From: Candidatus Gastranaerophilales bacterium
Lineage (GTDB): Bacteria > Cyanobacteriota > Vampirovibrionia > Gastranaerophilales > Gastranaerophilaceae
DNA length: 64,000 nt
NCBI GenBank assembly: GCA_944325545.1
Contig: CALVAM010000010.1
Location: 1-64,000, forward strand
Direction: 5' to 3'
Shown one piece after another: positions 42,878 to 51,566 of the stretch. The notes under the pieces are model-generated. The model ran no database searches. It was not told where the DNA came from and saw only the letters and a program-made list of their open reading frames with translations. The translations under genes were made by a program, and so were the position numbers. Within the stretch, counting starts at the first letter, position 1, and each line of letters opens with the position of its first letter.

Positions 42878-44176
42878 ATGTTAACAAAAAGTTCAGCTTT
42901 AAAAACTTCTTTTGCAGGAGTTGATTTTTCAAAGTATTCATCAAAAACTTCAGAATTTGTGAAAGAGTTTTCTTCTAGAGCAAATAAAGAAGGTAAATTC
43001 TTAAATTGGGTAAATTTACCACAAGAACAATTAAAAAGACTTGATGATATTTATGCTTTAGCTGATAAGTTGAAAGCTCAAACCGGTGTAAATAAATTAA
43101 GTGTTATGGGTATTGGTGGTTCAAAACATACTGTTGAACATATGTTAGGTATCAATGGACTTAATATAAATTCTGATTTAATTTATTTTTATTCTGATGT
43201 AGATTCAATTAGTTTCAATAGATTTTTAACTAAGTTGGGAAATGATGTTTTATCATCAAACTATATGATTGCATCAAAATCTGGTTCTACATTCGAAACT
43301 AAAGACGGTTTTTTAAGAATTCAAAAAATGCTTGAAGATGCATATATCGCAAAAGGACAATCAGAAGAAGAAGCTAAAAAATCTGCAGCAAAACACTTTA
43401 TTGCTGTTACTGACGGTAATGCAGAAAAAAGTGAATTAAGAAGAACATCTATTTCTGATGGATGGTTAGGCGATTTATTTATCCATGATGATGTAGGTGG
43501 TCGTTTTTCTGCTTTTGATGATCACGCTTTATTTACATTAGCATTTGCAGGTATGAAAAAAGATGATATGGCAGCAATGCTTAAATCTGCTCAAGAAATT
43601 TCTGAGTTATCTTTATCAGATGATTTAGAGTTAAATGATGCTTTAAAAGAAGGTATTTTCTGGGCTGATGCAAAATTGAACGGAATAGAAGCTTCTGTTC
43701 ATCAATATATGGGTGCTATGTTTGAAAATACTGTTTATTGGCATGCACAAATGCAAAATGAGTCTGTAAAAGATACTTTAAAACAAGTTGCAAAAGTTCC
43801 TGATGCTATGCACCATAGTGCTGAAGCTCATTTTAATCCTGCTAATAAATTGGTATTTGCTTTAACAGTTCCAGTTGACAATGGTGTTTGTGCTTCTAAC
43901 GCAAAAGCTTATATTGAAGCTTTAACAAAATCTTATGTAGCATCTGGTGCTTTCTTTATTGAAAATGTTGAAACAAATTCTTTAGGTTTGACTCCTGAGG
44001 CTGCTGGTGCGGTTACTCAATTGAGAGCTTATGCTACTGTATATCAAGAAATTGTTGAAGCTATTATGCAAAATAAAGAATTACCTGAAGTTTTAGACAG
44101 TGTGTTACAACCTCACGTTGAATTCTATAAAAAGAATTTAAAAGGTGGAGTTGTTGTTCCTGGTAGAATTGGATAG
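42878..44176 (+). CDS. pgi: Glucose-6-phosphate isomerase
   Basis: Pgi interconverts glucose 6-phosphate and fructose 6-phosphate. The 432-residue protein is of the shorter bacterial type and shows MGIGGSKHTVEHML, SKSGSTFETKDG (phosphate binding), a catalytic HHSAEAHFNPANKL region, and a C-terminal Lys/Gln helix. The first 20 residues, including LKTSFAGVDF, are extra compared with typical enzymes. Strong AAAAGGAG ribosome site. A terminator follows. Confidence 0.92.
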   Translation: MLTKSSALKTSFAGVDFSKYSSKTSEFVKEFSSRANKEGKFLNWVNLPQEQLKRLDDIYALADKLKAQTGVNKLSVMGIGGSKHTVEHMLGINGLNINSDLIYFYSDVDSISFNRFLTKLGNDVLSSNYMIASKSGSTFETKDGFLRIQKMLEDAYIAKGQSEEEAKKSAAKHFIAVTDGNAEKSELRRTSISDGWLGDLFIHDDVGGRFSAFDDHALFTLAFAGMKKDDMAAMLKSAQEISELSLSDDLELNDALKEGIFWADAKLNGIEASVHQYMGAMFENTVYWHAQMQNESVKDTLKQVAKVPDAMHHSAEAHFNPANKLVFALTVPVDNGVCASNAKAYIEALTKSYVASGAFFIENVETNSLGLTPEAAGAVTQLRAYATVYQEIVEAIMQNKELPEVLDSVLQPHVEFYKKNLKGGVVVPGRIG

Positions 44177-44199
44177 TTTTTTCTAGAATTTTAAATTTG

Positions 44200-44232
44200 A
44201 AAAGAGTTGCTTTTATAGTAACTCTTTTCTTT
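44200..44232 (+). terminator. Terminator of pgi
   Basis: AAAAGAGTT (44200-44208) pairs with AACTCTTTT (44220-44228), followed by CTTTT. It lies inside the upstream ORF extension of the next gene, which argues that the extension is not translated. Confidence 0.65.
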
Positions 44233-44247
44233 TGTTATAATATTATT
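44233..44247 (+). promoter_or_regulatory. Extended -10 promoter predicting a leaderless acetyltransferase mRNA
   Basis: TGT-TATAAT (44233-44241), then exactly six bases, then the in-frame GTG start at 44248. The element overlaps the tail of the pgi terminator. No ribosome site is present. Confidence 0.6.
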
Positions 44248-44811
44248 GTGTTTAAATTAGTATATTCAGAAAATTACAAATTTGTTTATTGTGATATGGT
44301 AAATCAGTTTCCTGTAGCGGAGCTAAAGTCTTATCAGGATTTTGTAGATAAGTTTTCGAGAGATTATTGTTTATATGAATTTTATGATAATGAGTTTTTG
44401 GTAGGATATGTTGTATTATTCATAGATTCTGATTATATTTTTATTGATTATATTGCTATATTTAAAGAATTTCATTCTAAAGGTTATGGAACAAAAATTT
44501 TAAAAACTCTTAAAGATATGTTTATGTTAGATAAGAAGGGGTGTTTTTTAGAGGTGGAAAAAGTTGATGTAAATTTTCCAAATACAATAAAAAGAGTGAA
44601 TTTTTATAAAAATAATGGAGCAGTTTGTTTAAATATTAATTATCTTTATCCAAATAGAGATGGTTGCTTGCCAATGGATTTATATTTTATTCCTTATAAT
44701 CAACAATTACCGAAATTATCAGATATAAAAGTTTTTGTTAAAAATTTATTTAATAAAGTTCATTTTGATATAGAACATAAAGAGGAAGTTTTTAATAAAA
44801 TTTTTGGTTAA
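44248..44811 (+). CDS. GNAT-family acetyltransferase
   Basis: This 187-residue protein has GNAT core features: VGYVVLFIDSDYIFIDYIAI (strands 4-5, shortened), the acetyl-CoA loop FHSKGYGTKILKTL, and KRVNFYKNNGAV near the end. The substrate is unknown. The longer ORF opens at TTG 44197, but that stretch is the pgi terminator. GTG 44248, six bases after an extended -10, is the probable leaderless start and gives a normal GNAT length. Confidence 0.75.
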   Translation: MFKLVYSENYKFVYCDMVNQFPVAELKSYQDFVDKFSRDYCLYEFYDNEFLVGYVVLFIDSDYIFIDYIAIFKEFHSKGYGTKILKTLKDMFMLDKKGCFLEVEKVDVNFPNTIKRVNFYKNNGAVCLNINYLYPNRDGCLPMDLYFIPYNQQLPKLSDIKVFVKNLFNKVHFDIEHKEEVFNKIFG

Positions 44812-44853
44812 AATATTTATAAAGTGTGGTATTAATATTTTAGAGGTGTTTAT

Positions 44854-46209
44854 ATGAGATATTTGTGGCTTTATGTTGTTGCTATAATTGCTTCTTTAGG
44901 TGGCTTATTATCTGGTTATGATACTGGTGTAATATCAGGAGCTTTATTATTTATTAATGAAACTTGGGTATTACCTGATACTTTGCAAGGATTCCTTGTT
45001 AGTTCTGTTTTAATAGGTGCTGTAATTGGGGCTGCAACAAACGGAGTGTTAGCTGATATTTTTGGAAGAAAAAAAATTATTTTGGCGACTGCTATAATTT
45101 TTATTCTAGGTTCAATTTTATGTGCCTTTGCTCCGAATGTTTATATTCTTATTTTATCACGAATCTTCGTAGGTTTTGCTGTAGGAATAGTAAATTTTGT
45201 AGTACCTCTATATTTATCAGAAATTTCTCCTAAAGCTCTAAGAGGAACTTTAGTTTCTTTATATCAATGGGCTATTACAGCTGGTATTTTATTTTCATAT
45301 TTTATAAATGCTATTTTTGCTCAAGCTGTTTATAGTTGGAGATGGATGCTTTTTGCAGGAGTGCTTCCTGGCCTGATTTTATTTATTGGTATGTGTTTTA
45401 TGAAAGATACTCCAAGATGGTTAGTTTCGAAAAATAGAGAAGATGAAGCCAAACTTGTTTTTAACAAAATAGAGCCGGATTTAGATTCTCAAATTGAAAT
45501 TAATGAAATAAAATCCACGTTACAAGCTGAACAAAAAGATGTTCGTTTTAGATTCAAAAAATGGATGATAATGCCTTTTGTAGTTGGTATTGGTATTATG
45601 TTTGCTCAAATTTGTACCGGTATAAATACGATTATTTACTATGCTCCGACGATTTTTAAAACTGCAGGTTTTGATAGTAATTTAACTGCTATTTATGCAA
45701 CAACAGGAATTGGTATTGTAAATTTTGTCATGACTATTGTTGCAGTCTTTTTTACTGATAAAATTGGTAGAAAACCTTTGTTATATTTTGGCCTTACAGG
45801 GGTTATGTTAAGTTTGTTTGCTTTGAGTGCATCTTTTGCTTTTGCAGACGTCTTGGGTAATAATTTGAAATGGCTTGCTGTGGGAAGTTTAGTCACTTAT
45901 ATAATTTGTTTTGCAATGAGTCTTGGACCAATTGGTTGGATTTTGGTTTCAGAGGTTTTCCCTTTGAAAATAAGAGGAATTGCTATGAGTATTTGTACTG
46001 TTTCAAATTTTGCCTTTAATTTCTTTGTTGTTGCAAGTTTTCCTATTTTATTACATAGAATACGAGGGGCTTGGACTTTTGCAATTTTTGGTATTGTTTC
46101 AATTTTGTGCATTATTTTTGTTTACTTTTTTGTCCCTGAGACGAAGGGGATTTCCTTGGAACAAATTGAATCTAATTGGAGAAAGAATATTTTACCTAGA
46201 AAATTTTAA
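44854..46209 (+). CDS. Sugar porter (MFS) transporter
   Basis: This 451-residue protein has twelve membrane helices and the sugar porter signatures: GYDTGVISGALLFI, DIFGRKKIILAT, the TPRWLVSKNREDEA loop after helix 6, and the final VPETKGISLEQIE. Relatives such as XylE and AraE import pentoses or hexoses with protons. It stands near pgi, which suits sugar uptake feeding glycolysis. A TTTTAGAGGTG ribosome site precedes the ATG. Confidence 0.92.
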   Translation: MRYLWLYVVAIIASLGGLLSGYDTGVISGALLFINETWVLPDTLQGFLVSSVLIGAVIGAATNGVLADIFGRKKIILATAIIFILGSILCAFAPNVYILILSRIFVGFAVGIVNFVVPLYLSEISPKALRGTLVSLYQWAITAGILFSYFINAIFAQAVYSWRWMLFAGVLPGLILFIGMCFMKDTPRWLVSKNREDEAKLVFNKIEPDLDSQIEINEIKSTLQAEQKDVRFRFKKWMIMPFVVGIGIMFAQICTGINTIIYYAPTIFKTAGFDSNLTAIYATTGIGIVNFVMTIVAVFFTDKIGRKPLLYFGLTGVMLSLFALSASFAFADVLGNNLKWLAVGSLVTYIICFAMSLGPIGWILVSEVFPLKIRGIAMSICTVSNFAFNFFVVASFPILLHRIRGAWTFAIFGIVSILCIIFVYFFVPETKGISLEQIESNWRKNILPRKF

Positions 46210-46258
46210 TATCCATATGACTAATTTTAAAATTTATTATTATGGAAATAATTAAAAT

Positions 46259-47113
46259 ATGAGAAATATTTTAATTGTTTTAGGGGTTCTGCTGTTAATT
46301 TTGATAGGTATTTCTTTTCATTATAAAACTCATTTTATAAAAGTTAAAGCTGAATTTAAAGAATTAGAACCTTTTCCCAAAAATTTGTCTGTTTATTATA
46401 AAGGGTTTAAGTTAGGTCATTCTACAAAAGTATATCCTTCAAAAGATTTTACCAAGACTTATGTAGATTTAGTTTTGAATATAAATGAATTGGCTTTACC
46501 TGATAATTCTGCAATAAAAATCAAGACAAAAAATAAAAATGATTATATAGAACTATTGTATCCTAAAGAGCCTTCTGTTAATTATTTGAAGAATGGTTCT
46601 ATTATAAAAGGTGAAGTTTCTTATAATTTATCTTCATATTTATCAGCACAAGCTGAAAATGGTGGCTTTGATGATTTACAAGATAATTTAAATACAACGA
46701 TTTCTGCTGCGGGTGATACTTTTAGTGCGTTGACAGATTTAATTAATACAAGTAATTCAATTTTAACTGATATTAAACCAGATATTAAAAAAAGTACCAG
46801 TAATTTAGTTGTTGCATCTGAAAATTTAGCTGATTTAACTCAGAAATTAAATAATTCTGCAAAAGCTGAATATGTGAATGATACATTTAAAAATATTAAA
46901 GATACATCTCAAAATATTGAAGAAATTACTGCTAATACTGCTAGTATTACAAAGAAGATTGATAATAAAACAGTGAATTTATTAGATTGTTTGATTAAAA
47001 ATATTAATAATGTAGTTTTAAATATTAATGAAATTGTTTGTGGAATAAAATCTACGTTATCAAAGAAATTTGGTGGTGTAAGATTATTTTTAGGTCAATC
47101 AGTACAAAAATAA
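46259..47113 (+). CDS. MlaD/MCE-domain lipid-transport protein
   Basis: This 284-residue protein has an N-terminal anchor (1-20), an MCE domain (25-115: VYYKGFKLGHSTKVY, then DNSAIKIKTK), and a long C-terminal helical stretch (130-284) as in MlaD/YrbD proteins. It would bind phospholipids in the periplasm and work with an MlaEF-type permease and ATPase, which are not in the window. The ATG has only a weak upstream site. Further support for an outer membrane. Confidence 0.85.
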   Translation: MRNILIVLGVLLLILIGISFHYKTHFIKVKAEFKELEPFPKNLSVYYKGFKLGHSTKVYPSKDFTKTYVDLVLNINELALPDNSAIKIKTKNKNDYIELLYPKEPSVNYLKNGSIIKGEVSYNLSSYLSAQAENGGFDDLQDNLNTTISAAGDTFSALTDLINTSNSILTDIKPDIKKSTSNLVVASENLADLTQKLNNSAKAEYVNDTFKNIKDTSQNIEEITANTASITKKIDNKTVNLLDCLIKNINNVVLNINEIVCGIKSTLSKKFGGVRLFLGQSVQK

Positions 47114-47120
47114 AAATTTG

Positions 47121-47135
47121 TGATAAAATTTTTGT
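47121..47135 (+). promoter_or_regulatory. Extended -10 promoter predicting a leaderless U32 mRNA
   Basis: TGA-TAAAAT (47121-47129), six bases (TTTTGT), then ATG 47136. No Shine-Dalgarno lies upstream, and the 22-bp gap after the MCE gene is just long enough to hold this element. Confidence 0.6.
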
Positions 47136-48404
47136 ATGATTAAACCGGAACTTTTAATGCCTGCTGGCAATATTGAAAAATTAAAATATGCAATAAAATA
47201 CGGTGCGGATGCTGTATATTTAGGTGTTGTGGATTTTAGCTTGAGAGCTATGAGAAAAGGTGAATTGATTACTTTAGATAACTTAAAATTCGCTATTCAA
47301 ACCGCTCAAGAAATGGGTGCTAAAGCTTATTTAACACTTAATATTTTTGCTTTTAATAATGATATAAAATTATTAGAAAATTGCATGGATAAAATTGTTG
47401 ACTCTAAACCGGATGCACTTATTATAAGTGATGTTGGTATTATGAGATTGGCAAAAAAATATATGCCAAATGTCGATATTCATGTAAGTACTCAAGCGAA
47501 TATTTTGAACTATGAGGCTGTAAGATTTTGGCAGGATATGGGTGCTACTCGTGCTATTTTAGCAAGGGAATTACCTATAAAAGATGTTGCAGAAATTAAG
47601 AAAAATGTCCCTGATATGGAATTGGAATGCTTTATTCACGGGGCACAGTGTGTTTCTTTTTCCGGTAGATGCTTGTTGAGTGATTATATGACTGATGGCG
47701 AAAGAAAAGCAAATTCAGGAAATTGTTCTCAACCTTGCAGATGGAGTTATAAGTTAGTAGAAGAGACAAGACCCGGTCAGTATTATGAAATTGAGGAAAA
47801 TGAAAAAGGTACTCATATATTAAGTACTAAAGATTTGTGCTTGGTTAAACATTTGAAAGAGATGATGGAAGCTGGTATTGATTCTTTTAAGGTTGAAGGT
47901 CGTACAAAGAGTTTGTATTATGTTTCTGCTGTTGCTAAAGCTTATCGAGAAGCTATAGATACTGTTTATCAAAATCCTGATTCTGATATGACAGAGTTTT
48001 ATAATGAATTATTGAAAGTAGGAAATAGAGGTTATACTACAGGTTTTTATTTAGGAGAGGGATATCCGAAAGACGGGTATAGTTATGATATTTCAAAAGG
48101 TCTAGCTGGGGCAGATTTTTTATGTGAATTTTGGGATTTTGATGGTGAGTATTATAAAATCAAAACTAAAAACAAGTTTCATAAATTTGAAGATATAGAA
48201 GTAATTTCTCCTAGTGAAAAGTTTATTACTCAATTAATTGAAATAAAAAACTTGAAGGGTGAAGAGTTAGAATTAGCAAATACTAATGATGAGTTATTGG
48301 TTAAATTGACAAAAGCTCCTAAGGATTATAAATTTGCATTAGCCAGAACTGTCGGGATTAAAGGTGAAAATAATGAAACTGTGTGTTGCTCTTGTGGGGA
48401 TTAA
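47136..48404 (+). CDS. U32 family protein, TrhP-like (tRNA hydroxylation)
   Basis: This 422-residue U32 protein has ELLMPAGNIEKLKYAIKYGADAVYLG at the N-terminus (quoted in part), the cluster region HGAQCVSFSGRCLLSDYM, GNCSQPCRWSY, and a C-terminal beta-barrel ending in CCSCGD. Its length and domain order fit TrhP/YegQ, which makes 5-hydroxyuridine at tRNA position 34 from prephenate. It is followed 3 bp later by a HAD phosphatase gene. Paralogous to the longer U32 protein at 22748, but probably with another RNA target. Confidence 0.85.
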   Translation: MIKPELLMPAGNIEKLKYAIKYGADAVYLGVVDFSLRAMRKGELITLDNLKFAIQTAQEMGAKAYLTLNIFAFNNDIKLLENCMDKIVDSKPDALIISDVGIMRLAKKYMPNVDIHVSTQANILNYEAVRFWQDMGATRAILARELPIKDVAEIKKNVPDMELECFIHGAQCVSFSGRCLLSDYMTDGERKANSGNCSQPCRWSYKLVEETRPGQYYEIEENEKGTHILSTKDLCLVKHLKEMMEAGIDSFKVEGRTKSLYYVSAVAKAYREAIDTVYQNPDSDMTEFYNELLKVGNRGYTTGFYLGEGYPKDGYSYDISKGLAGADFLCEFWDFDGEYYKIKTKNKFHKFEDIEVISPSEKFITQLIEIKNLKGEELELANTNDELLVKLTKAPKDYKFALARTVGIKGENNETVCCSCGD

Positions 48405-48407
48405 TAA

Positions 48408-48884
48408 ATGTTCTTAAAACCTGATTATAATTTGAATAATATATATGAAATAGATTTTAAAGAATTAAAAGATTTAGGTATAAAATGCTTGATGTTTGAT
48501 TTAGATAGTACTGTTATGGTGTCAAAATCTGCAAATTTTTTACCTGAGACTATTGAATGGTTTAGTACTTTTATAAGAGAGTTTCATGTGGCGATTATTT
48601 CTAATAATAAGGATGACAAATATATTGAGTATGCTTCTAGAATTTCTCCTTGTAAAGTTATAGGAAGAGCGAATAAGCCAAATCCCAAAATTATGAGAGA
48701 ATATATAGAAAGTATCGATATTAAGCCTCAAGAAGCTGTTATGATAGGTGATAGACCTCTTACTGATATATTGGCTGGAAAACTTTTGGGGTGTAAGACC
48801 ATTTTAGTAGGTTCAATAAACCCTAATGAAAATTTACCAACGAAGTTTGTTAGGGCTTTAGAAAGATCTACAATTAGGCGTTAA
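48408..48884 (+). CDS. YqeG family HAD phosphatase
   Basis: This 158-residue HAD IIIA protein has motif I FDLDSTVMVSK, motif II ISNNKDD, a lysine in RANKPNPK, and motif III IGDRPLTDILAG. It resembles YqeG and mitochondrial GEP4 phosphatidylglycerophosphate phosphatases. The substrate is inferred only. It is coupled to the upstream U32 gene. Confidence 0.88.
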   Translation: MFLKPDYNLNNIYEIDFKELKDLGIKCLMFDLDSTVMVSKSANFLPETIEWFSTFIREFHVAIISNNKDDKYIEYASRISPCKVIGRANKPNPKIMREYIESIDIKPQEAVMIGDRPLTDILAGKLLGCKTILVGSINPNENLPTKFVRALERSTIRR

Positions 48885-48892
48885 TTAAATTT

Positions 48893-49597
48893 TTATTTCC
48901 CAAAACGTCTGTTTCTATTGTTATATTCTACAATACATTCAGCTAGTTTTTCTTTATTGAATTCAGGCCAATATTCTTTTCTAACTATAAATTCAGAATA
49001 TGCAATTTGCCATAAAAGATAGTTTGATATTCTCATTTCACCGCCTGTTCTAATTAATAAATCAGGGTCAGGAATATCTTTTGTGTATAAATATTTTGAA
49101 ATTGTTTCTTCTGTTATGTCTGTTTTTTTATTTTTGATTATTTCTTTTACGGCATGGACGATTTCATCTCTGGAACCGTAATTGAAAGCTATTTGAAGAT
49201 GAACTCCAGTATTGTTTTTTGTTGTTTCTACTGCATTTGATAATATTTTTTGTAAGTTTTTACTTAGTTTAGTTGTATCACCAATAAATGAAATGATTAC
49301 ATTATTTTCATGCATTTCTTTAAGTTCATTTTTTAATGTTTGACCTAATAAATCCATTAAAAAATTTACTTCTTCTGGTTTTCTGTTCCAATTTTCTGTT
49401 GAAAAAGCGTATACTGTAAGGTATTTTATACCGAAATCATCACAAGCTCTCATTGTTGCTTTAAGTGAATCTACGCCTTTTTTATGCCCCATTGCAGATG
49501 GTAGATTTTTTTCTTTTGCCCATCTTCTGTTTCCGTCCATTATTATTGCTATGTGTTTTAAGTTACAATTTTTTACTATATCTTTAATATTTTCCAC
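48893..49597 (-). CDS. uppS: Isoprenyl transferase (undecaprenyl diphosphate synthase)
   Basis: UppS extends farnesyl diphosphate with isopentenyl units to the lipid carrier for peptidoglycan and LPS. The 234-residue protein has AIIMDGNRRWAKEK, YAFSTENWNRKPEE, and DLLIRTGGEMRISN. The start is GTG 49597 after AAGGAATTAAGAA. With ispF in this window it joins the MEP pathway to envelope building. It is the last of three minus-strand genes starting with the M16 homologue. Confidence 0.95.
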   Translation of the reverse strand: MENIKDIVKNCNLKHIAIIMDGNRRWAKEKNLPSAMGHKKGVDSLKATMRACDDFGIKYLTVYAFSTENWNRKPEEVNFLMDLLGQTLKNELKEMHENNVIISFIGDTTKLSKNLQKILSNAVETTKNNTGVHLQIAFNYGSRDEIVHAVKEIIKNKKTDITEETISKYLYTKDIPDPDLLIRTGGEMRISNYLLWQIAYSEFIVRKEYWPEFNKEKLAECIVEYNNRNRRFGK

Positions 49598-49609
49598 TTC
49601 TTAATTCCT

Positions 49610-50242
49610 TTAAATATCTACTTTAATTCCCTGAGGTAAATAATTTTCTAATAATTTAAAAATTTTAAAAACAGGTTCTTCTAATTTTTCTATTTCAATT
49701 TCTTCATCTAACTCTAATGTAATTGTCGGTATATTTTTTTCAATACCTGCCCAAGTTCCAAAACTTCCAGGAGTTGGGTAGCCTATAGATTTTTCTACAG
49801 GATAGTTTATAATTTGTGATATTTTTTCTGCAATATTTTCTGCTGGACCATCATAATTTACAACTTTATATGGAGCATGTAAAGTTAATATTATTTGGGG
49901 TTGAAATTCTTCAATCATTTCTATTAAAAATTTTGTTTCTAATTCACTGGCAGGAGCTTTGCCTCCATAAAAATCTCCTTTTTCTGAAAGAGTCCAGTTT
50001 TTTGTCGGGAAATTTCTATTTATGTCTACTCCATTTGAATTTACTCTTGTTTTATTATTTAAACCATCAGGATTTAGGTAAGGTATTAATAATAATTTAG
50101 TCTCTGGATTTTCATCAATATATTTTTCAATAAGATATTTACCCTGTGGTTCATCTCCGTGCATACATCCAATTATAAGAATCGGGGTGTAATTTTCATT
50201 TTTTAGTAAGTATAAGAAGTTCCCTTGAGCTGTTTTTACCAT
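49610..50242 (-). CDS. M14-family zinc carboxypeptidase, MpaA-like
   Basis: This 210-residue enzyme has the zinc HxxE in GCMHGDEPQG, substrate-binding Asn-Arg in VDINRNFP, the third zinc His in LTLHAPYK, and the catalytic Glu in ITLELDE. It matches MpaA-type murein peptide amidases, which remove DAP-containing ends from muropeptides. It has no signal peptide, so it would act on imported cell-wall fragments in the cytoplasm. Confidence 0.82.
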   Translation of the reverse strand: MVKTAQGNFLYLLKNENYTPILIIGCMHGDEPQGKYLIEKYIDENPETKLLLIPYLNPDGLNNKTRVNSNGVDINRNFPTKNWTLSEKGDFYGGKAPASELETKFLIEMIEEFQPQIILTLHAPYKVVNYDGPAENIAEKISQIINYPVEKSIGYPTPGSFGTWAGIEKNIPTITLELDEEIEIEKLEEPVFKIFKLLENYLPQGIKVDI

Positions 50243-50251
50243 AATAATTTC

Positions 50252-51448
50252 CTAAGGTTTTATTATTGCGATTATGTAATCTTCTGTGAAATATTTGTTT
50301 GCACAATCTTGTATTTGCTCAGGAGTAACTGATTTAATTTGCTCTATAATTGTTTTTTGATAATCAAAAGGTTTTCCCATAATAGAATAATATGCCATCA
50401 TGCCAGCTTGTTGAGAATTTGTTTCACTAATGAATTGTTGTTTTCCTATTAAATTATTTTTAGCGTTATTTAATTCTTCTATGGTTATTGGTATATTTTT
50501 AATCTTTTCAATTTCTTCTTTGAAACCTTGTATAGAAGTTTCGATATTAGAAGGTTCAGTTCCTATATAAATACTAAATACAGCAGATTTTAGATGTGTT
50601 TCATAAGCGGAACGAACTGTGTATGCTAATCCTTTTTTCTCTCTTAACTCTAAGAACAATCTTGAAGATAATCCGCTAGCTCCTAATATTACATTTAGAA
50701 GCATTATAACAGGATAGTCTTTGTGTCCGATTGTAGGAACTCGCCAGCCTTGCAAAATTTGAGCTTGGTTAGCATCTTCTTTTATTATTTCCACATACTC
50801 TTTTTTTATTTTACTAGGCTCTGGAATCAAACTTTCAACTTCTTTTGAAGAAGGAATGTTTGATAAATATTTTTCAGCTATTGAGTAATCAACATCACCT
50901 ACTATAGCTAATGATTTTTTGCTGTTATTTAATAAGTTTTTGTAAGAATTTATTACATTTTCTTTTTCTACGTTATCAATTTCTTCAAGAATTTTTGTGT
51001 ACGAATGTCCGTAGAAATGATTTTTATATATAGTTTTTGTAAATAAGTCGGAAACTTTCACTTTAGCAGAATCAAGTTCTGCAGTAAGTTCTCCTTTTAA
51101 TTTTTGTTTTTCTTTTTCAAATTCTTCAAAAGTTGGATTTAATATAATTTCGTTTAAAATAGATAATGCAAGTTCAAAGTCTTCATTAAGACAGATAAAT
51201 TTAAATTTTAGATAATCAGATTTCATTTCTGTATATAATTCTATTGCATTATTATCAAGTAAACTTGAAATTTCTTCTGCAGAGTGTTTTTTAGTTCCTT
51301 TCAAAAGAAGTCTATTCATCAATGAATATTCTCCAGAATTATTTTCAGGATTTTCGATTGAAAAATTTAATGTTAAACCGACTCTTGGTGTATTTTTATT
51401 TTGCTTAAAACAAGCTTTTATATTATTTTTTAATTCAAATTCTCTCAT
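50252..51448 (-). CDS. M16 peptidase homologue lacking the zinc site
   Basis: This 398-residue protein has the full M16B fold. Where active members have HxxEH it has YSLMNRLLLKGT (residues 41-52), so the zinc ligands are gone. The C-terminal substrate segment SSRLFLELREKKGLAYTVR, with its Arg and Tyr, is intact. Heterodimeric M16B peptidases pair one such subunit with a catalytic one; no partner is here. An in-frame TTG at 51454 is less likely than ATG 51448. The ATG has no ribosome site and lies six bases after TGA-TTAAAT, a weak leaderless-type promoter. Confidence 0.85.
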   Translation of the reverse strand: MREFELKNNIKACFKQNKNTPRVGLTLNFSIENPENNSGEYSLMNRLLLKGTKKHSAEEISSLLDNNAIELYTEMKSDYLKFKFICLNEDFELALSILNEIILNPTFEEFEKEKQKLKGELTAELDSAKVKVSDLFTKTIYKNHFYGHSYTKILEEIDNVEKENVINSYKNLLNNSKKSLAIVGDVDYSIAEKYLSNIPSSKEVESLIPEPSKIKKEYVEIIKEDANQAQILQGWRVPTIGHKDYPVIMLLNVILGASGLSSRLFLELREKKGLAYTVRSAYETHLKSAVFSIYIGTEPSNIETSIQGFKEEIEKIKNIPITIEELNNAKNNLIGKQQFISETNSQQAGMMAYYSIMGKPFDYQKTIIEQIKSVTPEQIQDCANKYFTEDYIIAIIKP

Positions 51449-51539
51449 ATTCAAATTTAATCATAAAAATAAACTAAAAAAAAGTATTTTTATTTTTGGT
51501 TTCAAATTGTAAATAAGTGTATAAAAATGTATTTATCTA

Positions 51540-51548
51540 TGATAGAAT
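51540..51548 (+). promoter_or_regulatory. Extended -10 promoter of the HerA-like gene
   Basis: TGA-TAGAAT lies 18 bp before the start codon. The predicted 12-nt leader has the AGAGGAAA ribosome site. Confidence 0.45.
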
Positions 51549-51566
51549 GTTTTTAGAGGAAATAGA

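Noticed and set aside
44197-44247. N-terminal hydrophobic extension of the acetyltransferase resembling a signal peptide
   Set aside because: It is encoded by the pgi terminator hairpin, starts at a TTG without ribosome site, and precedes a much better leaderless start.
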